The notes: a model not told the origin generated them from the sequence alone. A stretch of 62,199 nt of DNA from Wenzhouxiangellaceae bacterium (GCA_018334995.1 JAGXKW010000013.1:1-62199), one strand, 5' to 3'; positions 32,844-43,217 are shown, numbered from the stretch's first letter. Translations and numbers: made by a program.

Positions 32844-33431
32844 ATGGTCGAAGATTCCGGCCACGCGACCGTGACCGATAGTCGCACAGCCGATGCGCGT
32901 CAGCCCGAGTGGGTGTTCGGCTACGGCTCGCTGATCTACAAGGTCGATTTCCCCTATATCGAACGCCGGGTCGCCAGCATTGCCGGCTGGACGCGGCGGT
33001 TCTGGCAGGGCTCGCACGATCATCGAGGCACGCCCGAGGCGCCGGGCCGCGTGGTCACGCTGCTGCCGGCGCCGGGCACCATCTGCCGCGGCATGGCCTA
33101 CCGCATCGAGCCCGGCGTATTCACGCACCTGGATCATCGGGAAAAGAACGGCTACGCGCGTCATCGGGTCGACATCGCCCTGGCCGATTCCGGCAAAACC
33201 GTTTCCGGAACCCTGTATGTTGCCAGTGAGCACAACCCGGCGTACCTGGGCCCGGCAGGTCTCGACGAGGTTGCCGCGCACATTGCCGGGGCCCGCGGGC
33301 CCAGCGGGGCCAACCGCGACTACCTGTTCGACCTGGCCGACGCCCTGCGGCGAATCGGCGACGCCGACGATCACGTCGCCGAACTGGAGCGGCGGGTTCG
33401 GGCACTCGCAGCGGATGCGTCCGCGCCATAA
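32844..33431 (+). CDS. ChaC-like gamma-glutamylcyclotransferase
   Basis: A 195-residue protein with the cyclotransferase hallmark FGYGSLIY near residue 28 and the family segment RFWQGSHDHRGTPEAPGRVVTL, then LDHREKNGY carrying the catalytic glutamate. ChaC enzymes split glutathione to 5-oxoproline and Cys-Gly. ATG 32844 is chosen; a GTG at 32793 would overlap the cupin gene by 14 bp and is also possible. Confidence 0.88.
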   Translation: MVEDSGHATVTDSRTADARQPEWVFGYGSLIYKVDFPYIERRVASIAGWTRRFWQGSHDHRGTPEAPGRVVTLLPAPGTICRGMAYRIEPGVFTHLDHREKNGYARHRVDIALADSGKTVSGTLYVASEHNPAYLGPAGLDEVAAHIAGARGPSGANRDYLFDLADALRRIGDADDHVAELERRVRALAADASAP

Positions 33432-33501
33432 AATGCAGGTCGCGCCGAAAACGGTCCAGCATCTTTCCGGAATTCGAACGAATCAGGCCAAGGAGATTGC
33501 A

Positions 33502-35592
33502 ATGCAGAAGACTTTCCCCATCACCGTGTTGTTTGCAATTGCGCTGTGCATGACGTCCGCAGCGCCGTTCGCCGGCGCCAGCGACGACGCGGGTCATGCC
33601 AATCAAACGCAACACCTGACGGCCGAGGACCTGTTCGGGCTGCAGTACGCCAGCGATCCGCGGATCGCGCCGGACGGCAGCCGAGTCGCTTACGTGCGCG
33701 CGATCAACGACGTGATGATCGACGATACGCGCGGCAACATCTGGATTGCGGCGGCCGACGGCAGCGATCACCGGCCATTGCTTTCCGGCAAGTCCAGTTA
33801 TTCATCGCCGCGCTGGTCGCCCGACGGCGAGCGCCTGGCCTACATCGCCGAGGCCGGGGACAAGCCGCAGCTTTTCGTGCGCTGGATGGAGTCCGGCGCG
33901 ACCGCTCTGGTGACCAACCTGGTCGACTCGCCCTCGTCCATTGCCTGGTCGCCGGATGGAAAAAGCATCGCATTCACCATGCGCGTGCCGGCCGCAAAGC
34001 CGTCGCTGGCCGAGCCGCCGAAAAAGCCCGAGGGCGCCGAGTGGGCGCCGGAGGTCGAGGTCATCGACAGCGTGATCTATCGCTTCGACGGCCGCGGCTT
34101 TATCGATCCGGGCTTCGAGCACGTATTCGTCGTACCGGCCGACGGCGGCAGCGCGCGCCGGCTGACGACCGGCGACTACGACCATGCGGGCCCGCTGGCC
34201 TGGACGCCCGACGGCGAGCGCATCGTGTTTTCCACCAACCGGACCGAGGACTGGCAGTACGAGCGCACCGAGCGCGACCTGTATGCCGTCGCGGTCGAGT
34301 CGGGTGAACTCGAGCAGCTGACCGACCTGCCGGGCGTCGAGCAGGCGCCGGCCGTGTCGCCGGACGGCAGCCGCATCGCGTTCGAGCGCGACGATCACCA
34401 GGGCCGGCAGTACTCGATCTCGTCGGTGGCGGTCATCGATGTCGACGGCTCGAATCTCGACATTCTCACCGCCGACCTGGACCGCTCTGCCGAAGACCCG
34501 CGCTGGGACGCCGACGGCTCGGGCGTTTACTTTCATTTCGACGACCGCGGCGAACGCAATGTCGGATTCGTCACCACCGGCGGCGACGTGCGAAGGGTCG
34601 CCGAAGGCCTGGGCGGAACGACGATCGGCCGTCCCTACATCAGCGGTGACTTCTCGCTCGCCGACGATGGCGCGATTGCATACACGGCCGGCTCGGCGCG
34701 GCGCCCGGCCGACCTGTTCGTCAAGGAAGATCGTGGCGAGCCGCGTCGCCTGACCCGGCTCAACGAGAACCTGCTGGGCCACCGCGACCTGGCCGAGGTC
34801 CACGAGATCGTCTACGACTCGGACGTCGACGGCACCGAAATCCAGGGCTGGTACCTGACGCCGCCGGACTTCGATCCGGACAAGACCTACCCGCTGATCC
34901 TGGAAATTCACGGCGGGCCGCACCTGGCCTACGGACCGCATTTTTCGGCGGAGATGCAGCGCTTTGCCGCCGAGGGCTATGTGGTGTTCTACGACAATCA
35001 CCGCGGTTCGTCGTCGTACGGCGAGGAATTCGGCATGAAGCTCGAATACAAGTACTCGTCGGAAGAAGACTTCGGCGACCACATGTCCGGTGTCGACGCG
35101 ATGATCGAAAAGGGCTTCGTCGATCCCGACCGGCTGTTCATCACCGGCGGCTCGGCCGGCGGCATTGCCGCGGCCTACGCAATCGGCCTGACCGATCGCT
35201 TCCGCGCCGCGGCCGTGGCCAAGCCGGTAATCAACTGGATTTCCAAGACGCTGACCGGCGACATCTACACTTCGCAGATCGAGCACCAGTTCCCGGGGCT
35301 GCCGTGGGAGGAATTCGAGCACTACTGGAAGCGCTCGCCGCTGTCGCTGGTCGGCAACGTCACCACGCCGACGCTCCTGATCACCGGTGAGGAGGATTAC
35401 CGCACGCCGATTTCCGAGACCGAGCAGTACTACCAGGCACTGAAGCTGCAGCGCGTCGACACGGTGATGGTGCGCGTGCCCGAAAGTCCGCACGGCATCG
35501 CCGGCAAGCCCTCGCGGATGATCGCCAAGATCGACAACATCCTGGCATGGTTCGAGCGCTACGACGTCGACGGAGCTTCCTCCGGCGAGTGA
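33502..35592 (+). CDS. S9-family prolyl oligopeptidase / acylaminoacyl-peptidase-like
   Basis: A secreted serine peptidase of 696 residues. Signal peptide (about 1-26) is followed by a beta-propeller domain with WSPDGER/WTPDGER repeats (about 40-430) and a C-terminal alpha/beta-hydrolase domain. The catalytic triad is visible: Ser in GGSAGG (about 551), Asp in EEDYRTP (about 632) and His in ESPHG (about 664). The EIHGGPH oxyanion strand is intact. ATG 33502 has caaggagattgc upstream. Confidence 0.93.
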   Translation: MQKTFPITVLFAIALCMTSAAPFAGASDDAGHANQTQHLTAEDLFGLQYASDPRIAPDGSRVAYVRAINDVMIDDTRGNIWIAAADGSDHRPLLSGKSSYSSPRWSPDGERLAYIAEAGDKPQLFVRWMESGATALVTNLVDSPSSIAWSPDGKSIAFTMRVPAAKPSLAEPPKKPEGAEWAPEVEVIDSVIYRFDGRGFIDPGFEHVFVVPADGGSARRLTTGDYDHAGPLAWTPDGERIVFSTNRTEDWQYERTERDLYAVAVESGELEQLTDLPGVEQAPAVSPDGSRIAFERDDHQGRQYSISSVAVIDVDGSNLDILTADLDRSAEDPRWDADGSGVYFHFDDRGERNVGFVTTGGDVRRVAEGLGGTTIGRPYISGDFSLADDGAIAYTAGSARRPADLFVKEDRGEPRRLTRLNENLLGHRDLAEVHEIVYDSDVDGTEIQGWYLTPPDFDPDKTYPLILEIHGGPHLAYGPHFSAEMQRFAAEGYVVFYDNHRGSSSYGEEFGMKLEYKYSSEEDFGDHMSGVDAMIEKGFVDPDRLFITGGSAGGIAAAYAIGLTDRFRAAAVAKPVINWISKTLTGDIYTSQIEHQFPGLPWEEFEHYWKRSPLSLVGNVTTPTLLITGEEDYRTPISETEQYYQALKLQRVDTVMVRVPESPHGIAGKPSRMIAKIDNILAWFERYDVDGASSGE

Positions 35593-35747
35593 CCCGGTCC
35601 GGCATGGCCGCCGCCAGCCGATCCGCGTTTACTGGTTCCCTGTCCCGTTGACGGGGGAGGCCAGAGTGGTGTCAGGTCCGTCCGAATGCATCGGTGCATC
35701 GTGCCTGGTGGTGCGCGGGCCGAGTCGCACGGTACACTGAATCGGCC

Positions 35748-36917
35748 ATGCACGCCGATGCCTTCATCCAGCTGATCTTCCTGATCTTCACCGGCGCCGC
35801 CGTGATCGCCACGGCGGCCCTGTATGCGCGCCAGGCGCTGCCGGTGGCCTATATCGTGCTGGGTGCGCTACTGGGCCCGTGGGGCTTCGGGCTGGTGGGC
35901 AATATCGAAATCCTGGAAGGTATGGCCGAGTTCGGCATCATCTTCCTGCTGTTCCTGCTCGGGCTGAACCTCGAACCGCGCGAGCTTCTGCACATGCTTC
36001 GGGAAGCTGTCATGGTCACGCTGGTGACCTGCGTGGTGTTCTTCGCAATCGGCGCCGGGGTGGCGATCGCCTTCGGCCTGGACGTGCTGCAGGCGGTGCT
36101 GATCGGTGCGGCCGTGATGTTTTCCAGCACCATCCTCGGCCTCAAGCTCCTGCCGACCTCCACCCTGCATCACCAGCGCCTGGGCGAAATCATCGTCGCC
36201 ATCCTGCTGCTGCAGGACATCATCGCGATTGCCGTGATCCTGTTCATCCAGGGCTTTGCCGGCAGCGCCAATCCGCTGGTCGACGTCGGCGTGCTGCTGC
36301 TCACCGCGCCGCTTCTGTTCGCGGCCGCGCTGGGCTTGTGCCGCTACGGGCTGATGCCGCTGATGCAGCGCTTCGATCAGATCCAGGAGTACGTTTTCCT
36401 GTCCGCGATCGGCTGGTGCATGGCGGTCGCCGTGGCCGGGCATGCGCTGGGCATGTCCTACGAAATCGGTGCGTTCATCGCCGGGGTCGCGATCGCGACC
36501 AGTCCCATCTCGCGCGTCATTGCCGGGACGCTCAAGCCGCTGCGCGATTTCTTCCTGGTGGTGTTCTTCTTCTCGCTCGGCGCGCGCTTCGACATGTCGC
36601 TGCTGCCGCAGGTGTTCTGGCCGGCGCTGACGCTGGCCGGGTTGCTCATGCTGGTCAAGCCGTTGACCTTCGCCTGGCTGTTCCGCCGCCAGGGCGAAAA
36701 GCCCGCCGTCTCGCGCGAAATCGGCATCCGGCTCGGCCAGGTCAGCGAGTTCTCGCTGCTGGTGGCCGTGGTCGGCCTCAGCAGCGGCCTGATGACCGAT
36801 CGGGCTTCCTACATCGTCCAGGCCACCACCATCCTGACGTTCATCGCGTCGACCTACTGGATCGTGCTGAAGGTGCCGAGCCCGATCGCGATTTCGGAAT
36901 CCCTGCGGCGGGATTAG
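35748..36917 (+). CDS. CPA2-type cation:proton antiporter
   Basis: A 389-residue membrane protein with about 12 hydrophobic segments, of the KefB/CPA2 class. Typical features are LPVAYIVLGALLGPWG, the EFGIIFLLFLLGLNLEP segment, AVMFSSTILGLKLLP, LLLQDIIAIAVI and GAFIAGVAIATS. It lacks the RCK/TrkA-N domain of full KefB proteins, so it ends right after the membrane part. It is expected to exchange K+ or Na+ for H+. ATG 35748 is preferred over the upstream frame. Confidence 0.9.
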   Translation: MHADAFIQLIFLIFTGAAVIATAALYARQALPVAYIVLGALLGPWGFGLVGNIEILEGMAEFGIIFLLFLLGLNLEPRELLHMLREAVMVTLVTCVVFFAIGAGVAIAFGLDVLQAVLIGAAVMFSSTILGLKLLPTSTLHHQRLGEIIVAILLLQDIIAIAVILFIQGFAGSANPLVDVGVLLLTAPLLFAAALGLCRYGLMPLMQRFDQIQEYVFLSAIGWCMAVAVAGHALGMSYEIGAFIAGVAIATSPISRVIAGTLKPLRDFFLVVFFFSLGARFDMSLLPQVFWPALTLAGLLMLVKPLTFAWLFRRQGEKPAVSREIGIRLGQVSEFSLLVAVVGLSSGLMTDRASYIVQATTILTFIASTYWIVLKVPSPIAISESLRRD

Positions 36918-37114
36918 CGCCGGCCGGACGGACCGGTCGGTCGAGCTGCAGCAATTGTCCGGGACGGGCTCGATTCACTGGATGGGGCGGGGAACGGCCC
37001 TGCAATTCAACAGCGCCCGGTCGTTCGCATCGTGGCGCAGGTGGAACGACTCGATCGTCGGCGGCGACGGTCGGAAGGCGGATCGAGCCTGCCCGGTTTG
37101 TCGTTTTGGGTCGC

Positions 37115-38059
37115 TCAGGAACCCGCCGCGAACCGCAGCCGAGATTGGTTTGGCTGCTCGCCGAACAGCCGGGAGTAGTCGATGGCGAATTGTCCCGGAT
37201 GCCAGAAACCGAGGTCGATGGCGACTTGCTGGATGCAGCGCCGATCCGCCCCGGCGAGGATGCGGCGGCGGGCGGCGTACAGGCGCAATATCTTGGCGTG
37301 GGCGGCCGGCGAGCGGCCCAGCAGTTCCTTGAAGGCATAGAACAGCAGCCGCCGGCTGGCATGGGTTGCTTCGCACAGCTCGGTAACGCTGGGTGGCCGG
37401 TCCAGCCGGCTGCGAATGAGCTCTTCGGCCCGGGACACGATGCGGCGCCGATGCGCCAAGCTCGAACGAATGGATTTCGGGGCTGCGCCGGCCTGGGTCA
37501 GGGCGATCACCTGAGCGGCCAGTTCGGTCGGACCGACGTGCGCGGCCATCTCCAGGCCGCCGGAAAGGATGTCCCACAGCGTTTTTTCGAGCCGGGCCGA
37601 GATTCGCGGGTTGGAATTCACGCACCACTGGCGCAGCAGCGATTGGGATTCGTTGTGGTATTCGGCCTGCACGATCCGTTCAGCCAGCTTCACCGGGATG
37701 GAGATCGCATGCTGACAGTGGCCCGCCGCGGTTTGTTGGAAAACCTCGCCGCCCGGATCGAGCAGCAGCAGGTCACCCTCGTCCAGGCGCTGCCCGCGAA
37801 ACCTTGCGCCGGCGCAGCTGCGGGTGACCGGGGTGATGGTCCAGTACTCGGTCGAACGCTGGCCAGAGCAGACCAGAGCCAGGGATGAAGTGCTGCCGTA
37901 AATCAGGCAGTCGCCGGCCCTCGACGACCACAACGAGGTTTCGATGGGTCCGGATTCGGACTGGGTGATCTCTACGTCCCATACAGCCGCAAGCGCGGCC
38001 TGCAGCTGTTCGGTCGACGAGAACTGAATGCGACTTGCCTGACTCAAGTTGATGTTCAT
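37115..38059 (-). CDS. AraC-family transcriptional regulator
   Basis: A 314-residue regulator. The N-terminal sensing region (about 1-190) includes LDEGDLLLLDPGGE and resembles the AraC-binding-like domain. The C-terminal double helix-turn-helix (about 210-310) shows PPSVTELCEATHASRRLLFYAFKELLG and VAIDLGFWHPGQFAIDYSRLFGEQP. It lies 182 bp downstream of the RND pump on the same strand, so regulation of that pump is plausible. The frame is open upstream, but ATG 38059 gives a compact protein. Confidence 0.9.
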   Translation of the reverse strand: MNINLSQASRIQFSSTEQLQAALAAVWDVEITQSESGPIETSLWSSRAGDCLIYGSTSSLALVCSGQRSTEYWTITPVTRSCAGARFRGQRLDEGDLLLLDPGGEVFQQTAAGHCQHAISIPVKLAERIVQAEYHNESQSLLRQWCVNSNPRISARLEKTLWDILSGGLEMAAHVGPTELAAQVIALTQAGAAPKSIRSSLAHRRRIVSRAEELIRSRLDRPPSVTELCEATHASRRLLFYAFKELLGRSPAAHAKILRLYAARRRILAGADRRCIQQVAIDLGFWHPGQFAIDYSRLFGEQPNQSRLRFAAGS

Positions 38060-38241
38060 GCGTGAATAACCGGAAGCATCATACCGGCCGTGCGTGAGCG
38101 ATTTTCTGTCCGGGCCGGCCCGATGCCGCGCCCGGCGCCCCGGATTACGCGGCAAAAGCGCGGTTTTGGCCAGCTTGCGGGCGGTGAAGACGGCGCCTTT
38201 TCGACCCGATCATCACGCAAGCGTTGCGGTTGTCCCCGGCG

Positions 38242-41200
38242 TCACGGGGTGGACTCGGCTGGCGCCGAATGATCCGGGCCCGGTGCGGGCGTCGCCGCTG
38301 CGCCGGAAAAGCGCTCGCGCAAGCTCTGGATCATGACGTAAAAGGCCGGCGTCATCAGCGTCACCAGGATCATGGCGGCCGCCATGCCCCAGAGCACGGT
38401 CACGCCCAGGCTGATCCGGCTCGCTGCGCCGGCGCCGGTAGCCAGCACCAGCGGCGTCACCCCGAGCATGAACGACAGCCCGGTCATGAGGACCGCTCGG
38501 AAGCGCTGGACGGCGGCTTCGGCGGCAGCGGCCACGATCGACCTGCCTTCGCGGTGCAGCTGTGCGGCGAATTCGACGATGAGGATGGCTGTCTTTGCGG
38601 CCATGGCAACCAGCAGAACCAGGCCGATCTGCGCATAGATGTCCACCGGCTGTCCGGTGAAGCGGAAGGCGATGAACGAGCCGAGAAAGGCGAGCGGGAC
38701 CGAAAGCATCACGGCCACCGGCAGGGTCCAGCTTTCGTACAGGGCGACCAGGAACAGATAGACGGTGACGATGGCCAGGGCGAACAACACCACGATCAGG
38801 TTGCCCGCCTCCAGTTCCTGCAGGGTCTGGCCGGCCCAGGCGAACGAATAATTGTCCGGGAGATCGGCCATCAGCTCTTCCATTGCCGCCACGCTTTCGA
38901 TGGTCGACGCGCCGGCGGCCGGCTCGCCGTTGATCGTGACGCTGCGGTACAGGTTGAAACCCTCCAGCTGTGTCGGCCCCTGTGCCGGCTCCAGGCTTGC
39001 GATGCCGGCAATCGGCACCATTTCGCCGGCCTCGTTTCGAACCTGGAAATGACGCAGATCCTCCGGGCGCGAGCGGTACTGGCTTTCGGCGCCGAGCATG
39101 ACCCGGTAAGTGCGGCCGAACTGGCTGAAATCATTGACGTACATGCCGCCAAGCTGGGCTTGCAGCGTGACGAAGACGTCGCCGAAATCGACGCCGAGCG
39201 TCTTGGCCTTGTCGCGGTCCACTTCCAGGTCATACATCGGAACGTTGGCGCGCAGGTTGTGCCGCACCCGGATCAGCTCTTCGCGCTGGTTGGCCTGGAG
39301 CACCAGGTTGTCGGCCACCGTCGCCAGTTCCTGCGGCGACACGCCGGCCGAATCCAGGAGCCTGAGATCGAATCCGGCCGTGACGCCCAGGCCGGGAATG
39401 GCCGGCACGTTGAACGCCATGATCCGCGCGCCGGCGATCGCCCAGAGGCGCGCGTTGAGCCGGTCCAGGACCGCGGCCGGCTGCAGTTCGGCCGTTTCCC
39501 GCTCCGACCAGTCTTTCAACACCACCACGCCGAAGCCCATGTTGGAGCCGCTGCCGTTGATCAGCGAGAAACCGCTGACACCGATGAAGTCGCTGACCGC
39601 CGGATCCTGGAGCACGTCGTCGGTCACCTGCTGCATGATGTCGGCCGTCCGGTTTCCCGACGCCGCATCCGGGAGCTGGACATCGACGAACAGGAATCCC
39701 TGGTCCTCCTCGGGCACGAACCCGGTCGGTGTCGTCGCGGCCAGGTACACCAGCGCACCGGTCAGGACCAGGAACATGCCGGCGACCGCGAAGGGGCGCT
39801 TGAGCATGCGTTCGATCAGCCAGCGGTAACCCAGGGTAAGCCGCTGGATGAATGCCTCGACCGGCCGCAGCCAGCGCATCGGGGTCGCGCCGCCGCGCAG
39901 CAGCACCGAGCTCAGCGCGGGCGACAGCGTCAGGGCGTTGATCATGGAAATCACCACCGCAAAGCAGATCGTCACGGCGAACTGGCGGAACAGTTCGCCG
40001 GTGATCCCCGGCAGAAAGGCCACCGGCACGAAGACGGCCAGCAGTACCAGCGTGGTGGAGACGATCGGTGCCGTGATTTCACGCATGGCCCGGCTGACCG
40101 CCTCGCGAACCTCCAGACCTTTTTCGTGCATCAACCGGTCGACGTTCTCGATGACGACGATGGCGTCGTCGACGACGATGCCGATGGCCAGCACCAGCCC
40201 GAACAGCGTGATCAGGTTGACCGAGTAACCCATCGCCGCCATGAACGCGAAGGTGCCGATCAGTGAGACCGGGATCGCGATGGCCGGAATCAGCGTGGCG
40301 CGCAGGCTCTGCAGAAACAGGAACACCACCAGCACCACCAGCACGACCGCCTCGAACAGCGTCTTGACCACCTCGCGAATGGATTCATCGATGAAGCGCG
40401 TGCTGTCGAACAGGATCGCGTAGTTCAATCCCTCGGGAAAGGCGCCCGCCAGCCGCGTCATTTCGCTGCGCACGCGCTCCGCCACGTCGAGCGCGTTGGC
40501 GTCGGGCAGCTGGTAGATCACCAGGAATGCGGTATCGCGACCGTTGAGCTGGGCGGTGGCGGCATAGGATCGCGCGCCGAGCTCGATCCGGGCCACGTCG
40601 CGCAGGCGGACCACACGCCCTTCCGCACCCGTGCGCACGACCGTCCGGCCGAATTCTCCGGCTTCGCTCAGCCGGCCTTCGCTGCGGACATTGAAAGTGA
40701 AGATCTGGTCCGGCGCGGCCGGTTCCTGGCCGAGTGTTCCGGCCGCCACGATCTGGTTCTGCTCGCGTATGGCGGCGTTGACGTCGGCCACCGTCAGACC
40801 GAGCCGGTTCATGCGCTCCGGATCCAGCCAGATGCGCATTGCGTATTCGCTGGTTCCGAGTACCTGGGCTTCGGCCACGCCGGGTACGCGGGCGAGGTTC
40901 TCGAGCAGGCTGGTGTTGGCGTAGTTGCTGAGAAAGAGTCCGTCGAGCTCCGGCCTGTCGGACACCAGGTTGATGCCCATCAGCATGTTGCCGGCCTGCT
41001 TGCGCACCACCACCCCTTCGCGCCGGACTTCCTCGGGCAACTGACTCTCGGCCAGCTTGACGCGGTTCTGGACATTGACCTGGGCCATGTCCGCGTCGGT
41101 TCCGGTGGCGAACGTCACGGTGATCGTGGCCGAGCCGTCGCTGCTGGTCGAGGATTCGATGTAGATCATCCCCTCGACGCCGTTCAGGCGCTGTTCGATG

Positions 41201-41391
41201 GGGCGAACCACGGCTTCGGCCACGGCGTCGGCGCTGGCGCCCGGGTAGATCGTGCGCACCTGGACCTGTGGCGGCGCGAGGTCGGGATACATGTTGACCG
41301 GCAAGCCCTGCAGCGCCAGCAGTCCGGCCAGCGTGATCAGGATCGAAAGGACGAAAGCGAACTTCGGCCGTTGCAGGAAGAACTCGCTCAC
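38242..41391 (-). CDS. RND multidrug efflux permease (HAE1, AcrB-like)
   Basis: Inner-membrane proton-driven efflux pump, 1049 residues, as for AcrB. Twelve transmembrane helices in two halves, two large periplasmic loops, and the proton-relay motif GIVVDDAIVVIENVD near residue 400 with the DD pair. The N-terminus SEFFLQRPKFAFVLSI is typical. The start is GTG 41391, overlapping the adaptor stop (GTGA). No outer-membrane channel gene is adjacent, so it probably borrows a TolC from elsewhere. Substrates unknown. Confidence 0.96.
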   Translation of the reverse strand: MSEFFLQRPKFAFVLSILITLAGLLALQGLPVNMYPDLAPPQVQVRTIYPGASADAVAEAVVRPIEQRLNGVEGMIYIESSTSSDGSATITVTFATGTDADMAQVNVQNRVKLAESQLPEEVRREGVVVRKQAGNMLMGINLVSDRPELDGLFLSNYANTSLLENLARVPGVAEAQVLGTSEYAMRIWLDPERMNRLGLTVADVNAAIREQNQIVAAGTLGQEPAAPDQIFTFNVRSEGRLSEAGEFGRTVVRTGAEGRVVRLRDVARIELGARSYAATAQLNGRDTAFLVIYQLPDANALDVAERVRSEMTRLAGAFPEGLNYAILFDSTRFIDESIREVVKTLFEAVVLVVLVVFLFLQSLRATLIPAIAIPVSLIGTFAFMAAMGYSVNLITLFGLVLAIGIVVDDAIVVIENVDRLMHEKGLEVREAVSRAMREITAPIVSTTLVLLAVFVPVAFLPGITGELFRQFAVTICFAVVISMINALTLSPALSSVLLRGGATPMRWLRPVEAFIQRLTLGYRWLIERMLKRPFAVAGMFLVLTGALVYLAATTPTGFVPEEDQGFLFVDVQLPDAASGNRTADIMQQVTDDVLQDPAVSDFIGVSGFSLINGSGSNMGFGVVVLKDWSERETAELQPAAVLDRLNARLWAIAGARIMAFNVPAIPGLGVTAGFDLRLLDSAGVSPQELATVADNLVLQANQREELIRVRHNLRANVPMYDLEVDRDKAKTLGVDFGDVFVTLQAQLGGMYVNDFSQFGRTYRVMLGAESQYRSRPEDLRHFQVRNEAGEMVPIAGIASLEPAQGPTQLEGFNLYRSVTINGEPAAGASTIESVAAMEELMADLPDNYSFAWAGQTLQELEAGNLIVVLFALAIVTVYLFLVALYESWTLPVAVMLSVPLAFLGSFIAFRFTGQPVDIYAQIGLVLLVAMAAKTAILIVEFAAQLHREGRSIVAAAAEAAVQRFRAVLMTGLSFMLGVTPLVLATGAGAASRISLGVTVLWGMAAAMILVTLMTPAFYVMIQSLRERFSGAAATPAPGPDHSAPAESTP

Positions 41392-42539
41392 GGCTGGATC
41401 AGATCGCTCGGTGCCAGCAGCCCCGTCACCGGGTCGCGCGCGTAGCGCGTGATCTCGACCGGTATCCCGGGACGAATTTTCTGCAGGCCCTCGACGACGA
41501 CGAGGTCGCCCGCTTCCACGCCGCTTTCGATCTGCCAGGCCGGACCTTGCCGGGGCCCGAGGGTGACCTGGCGCTCGCTGACGGTCCGGTCGGGGCCCAC
41601 GAGCATGACGTACGGGCCGAGCTGGTTGCGCTGAACCGCCTGTTCGGGGACCAGCAGGCCGGACGCGGGCTGCTTGCTCTCGAACAAGAGGGTCACGAAC
41701 AGACCGGGAACCAGGGTTTCGTCGGGGTTTGGAAAAAGTGCCGTGGCATCGACGGTGCCGGTGCTTTCATTGACGGCGATATCGACGAAGTCCATGGTGC
41801 CTGGATGCGGATGGCGCTGTCCATCCTCGCGCAGAAGGTAGACGTCCAAAGCAGGCGTTTCCAGCCACTGGCTTCGCATGCGCATCAGATCGGTGAACTC
41901 GCGATCGGTCAGCTGGAACTCGGCGCGGATGGGATCGAGCGCGATGATCTCGACCAGCGCGCCGGCGCCGGGACCGACGACGTTGCCCACCGTGACGTCG
42001 GTGTTGCCGATGCGTCCGCCGATGGGGGCCTTGATCACCGTGTAGTCCAGGTCGAGACGGCTCTGTCTGAGCGCCGCTTCGGCGTCGGCGAGCGCCGAAG
42101 CGGCCTGTTCTGCCTCGTTTCTGAGCCGATCCAGGTCGGCGGCCGACAGATAACCCTGCTCGCCGATTTCGAGGCCGCGTTCCAGGTTGCGCCGGGCCAG
42201 TTCCAGCGCGCTCCGGCGCGAGGATACCTGCGCTTCGGCGCGCCGGACCTGCTCGCGGTAGGTGTCGTCTTCGAGTCGAAATAGCGGATCATTGGCATCC
42301 ACGCGCCCGCCGCGCTCGAACAGGACCTCGGTCACTTCGCCCTCGACGCGCGCGCGAACCTGGACCGACTCCACGGCCCGGGTGCGGGCGCTGACGCGCC
42401 ACTGCTGCTTGACTTCGATGGACGCGAGTTCATAGACGCCGACGCCGACGGCAGGCGGTGCTGTCGGATCATCCTCGGTCCCGCATCCGGCCAGAAGCAG
42501 GCACAGGCAGGACAACGAGACCAGGGTGGTCTTCATCAT
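41388..42539 (-). CDS. RND efflux periplasmic adaptor lipoprotein
   Basis: Membrane-fusion protein of 383 residues. Lipobox LLLAGC, about 18 residues after the ATG. Barrel-sandwich hybrid segments are VQVRARVEGEVTEVLFERGGRV and VIKAPIGGRIGNTDVTVGN, with a helical hairpin between them and beta-barrel and membrane-proximal domains after. ATG 42539 (followed by a second ATG) has a ggaaa site; the frame is open further up. It is coupled to the permease by a 4-bp overlap. Confidence 0.94.
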   Translation of the reverse strand: MMKTTLVSLSCLCLLLAGCGTEDDPTAPPAVGVGVYELASIEVKQQWRVSARTRAVESVQVRARVEGEVTEVLFERGGRVDANDPLFRLEDDTYREQVRRAEAQVSSRRSALELARRNLERGLEIGEQGYLSAADLDRLRNEAEQAASALADAEAALRQSRLDLDYTVIKAPIGGRIGNTDVTVGNVVGPGAGALVEIIALDPIRAEFQLTDREFTDLMRMRSQWLETPALDVYLLREDGQRHPHPGTMDFVDIAVNESTGTVDATALFPNPDETLVPGLFVTLLFESKQPASGLLVPEQAVQRNQLGPYVMLVGPDRTVSERQVTLGPRQGPAWQIESGVEAGDLVVVEGLQKIRPGIPVEITRYARDPVTGLLAPSDLIQP

Positions 42540-43217
42540 CGGCGATTTCCGGCCTGCGCTCGGCCGGTTGTCGCCCGGCGGCCGAACAGCGCGCCGGCGA
42601 GCCGGACGCGGCGTGCTCTTCATTTTCCGCATCGAAGCGGCTGACGGCTGAAGCGGATCGCGACAACAGAACGGATTGCGGCTTGCCGGGTTCAAGCGGA
42701 TCGTCATCGTTGCGGCTCGCTCGGGTCGACGTTCCATCATACGGTCATCCGGCATAAACATCCAGCCCGAGACCTGCGGCTGTGGGTCCGGCGAAATTTT
42801 TTTGCACTTTTTCGACTGTTTAGTTCCACTTGCAGTGACTAATCTGGCCCGTTCGACATTCCCTTACAATGGTGAGCCTGCCGTGCCTGCAAGCGCCGGG
42901 TCACGTGAAAGTGATGATCCAGAAAGCCGAAAAAGGTTCGTGCGATTTCAGGGTCACTTCCGCTTGCGTGCTCACGGGGATTGCTTCGGGGTTGCCTCGA
43001 AAATTTCGCGGGCCGGGCCCTTCCATCGACTACCGGTGACGATGTGGAAACGCGCTTCAGCCAGCCCTGTGCCGGCTTGCGTGCCATCACGCCAGCAGTG
43101 GTGCTGCCCAAGTTCGGCCGGCGTGACCTGCGGCAGCGATTTCGCCGATCCGGAGGGCGATGCCCCGACCGATCGATTCCTGCAGTAACCGACGCTCGAG
43201 TTCCGAACGGCTGAGAG
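42540..43217. other. Gene-free divergent region between the efflux and MscS operons
   Basis: These 678 bp separate the divergent adaptor and MscS-like genes. Frames open here look random for GC-rich DNA and none has a convincing start or domain. The stretch around 42797-42875 is AT-rich (gaaatttttttgcac, cccttacaatgg) and is the best place for promoters of both operons, but I cannot assign boxes with confidence. Confidence 0.4.

Noticed and set aside
30762-33500. Integrated island with att sites at the tRNA
   Set aside because: No second copy of the tRNA 3' end and no integrase or transposase were seen; only the toxin-antitoxin pair suggests mobility.
33802-35493. 563-codon minus-strand frame opposite the S9 peptidase
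   Set aside because: It is the shadow of a well-supported gene with an intact catalytic triad. Its His/Arg/Gln-rich, low-complexity product has no recognisable fold.
38224-40266. 680-codon plus-strand frame opposite the RND permease
   Set aside because: It is antisense to an intact AcrB-like gene; the His/Gln/Arg/Asp-rich sequence is not protein-like.
42676-43188. 170-codon frame before the MscS-like gene
   Set aside because: No ribosome site, no domain, composition not like neighbouring proteins.
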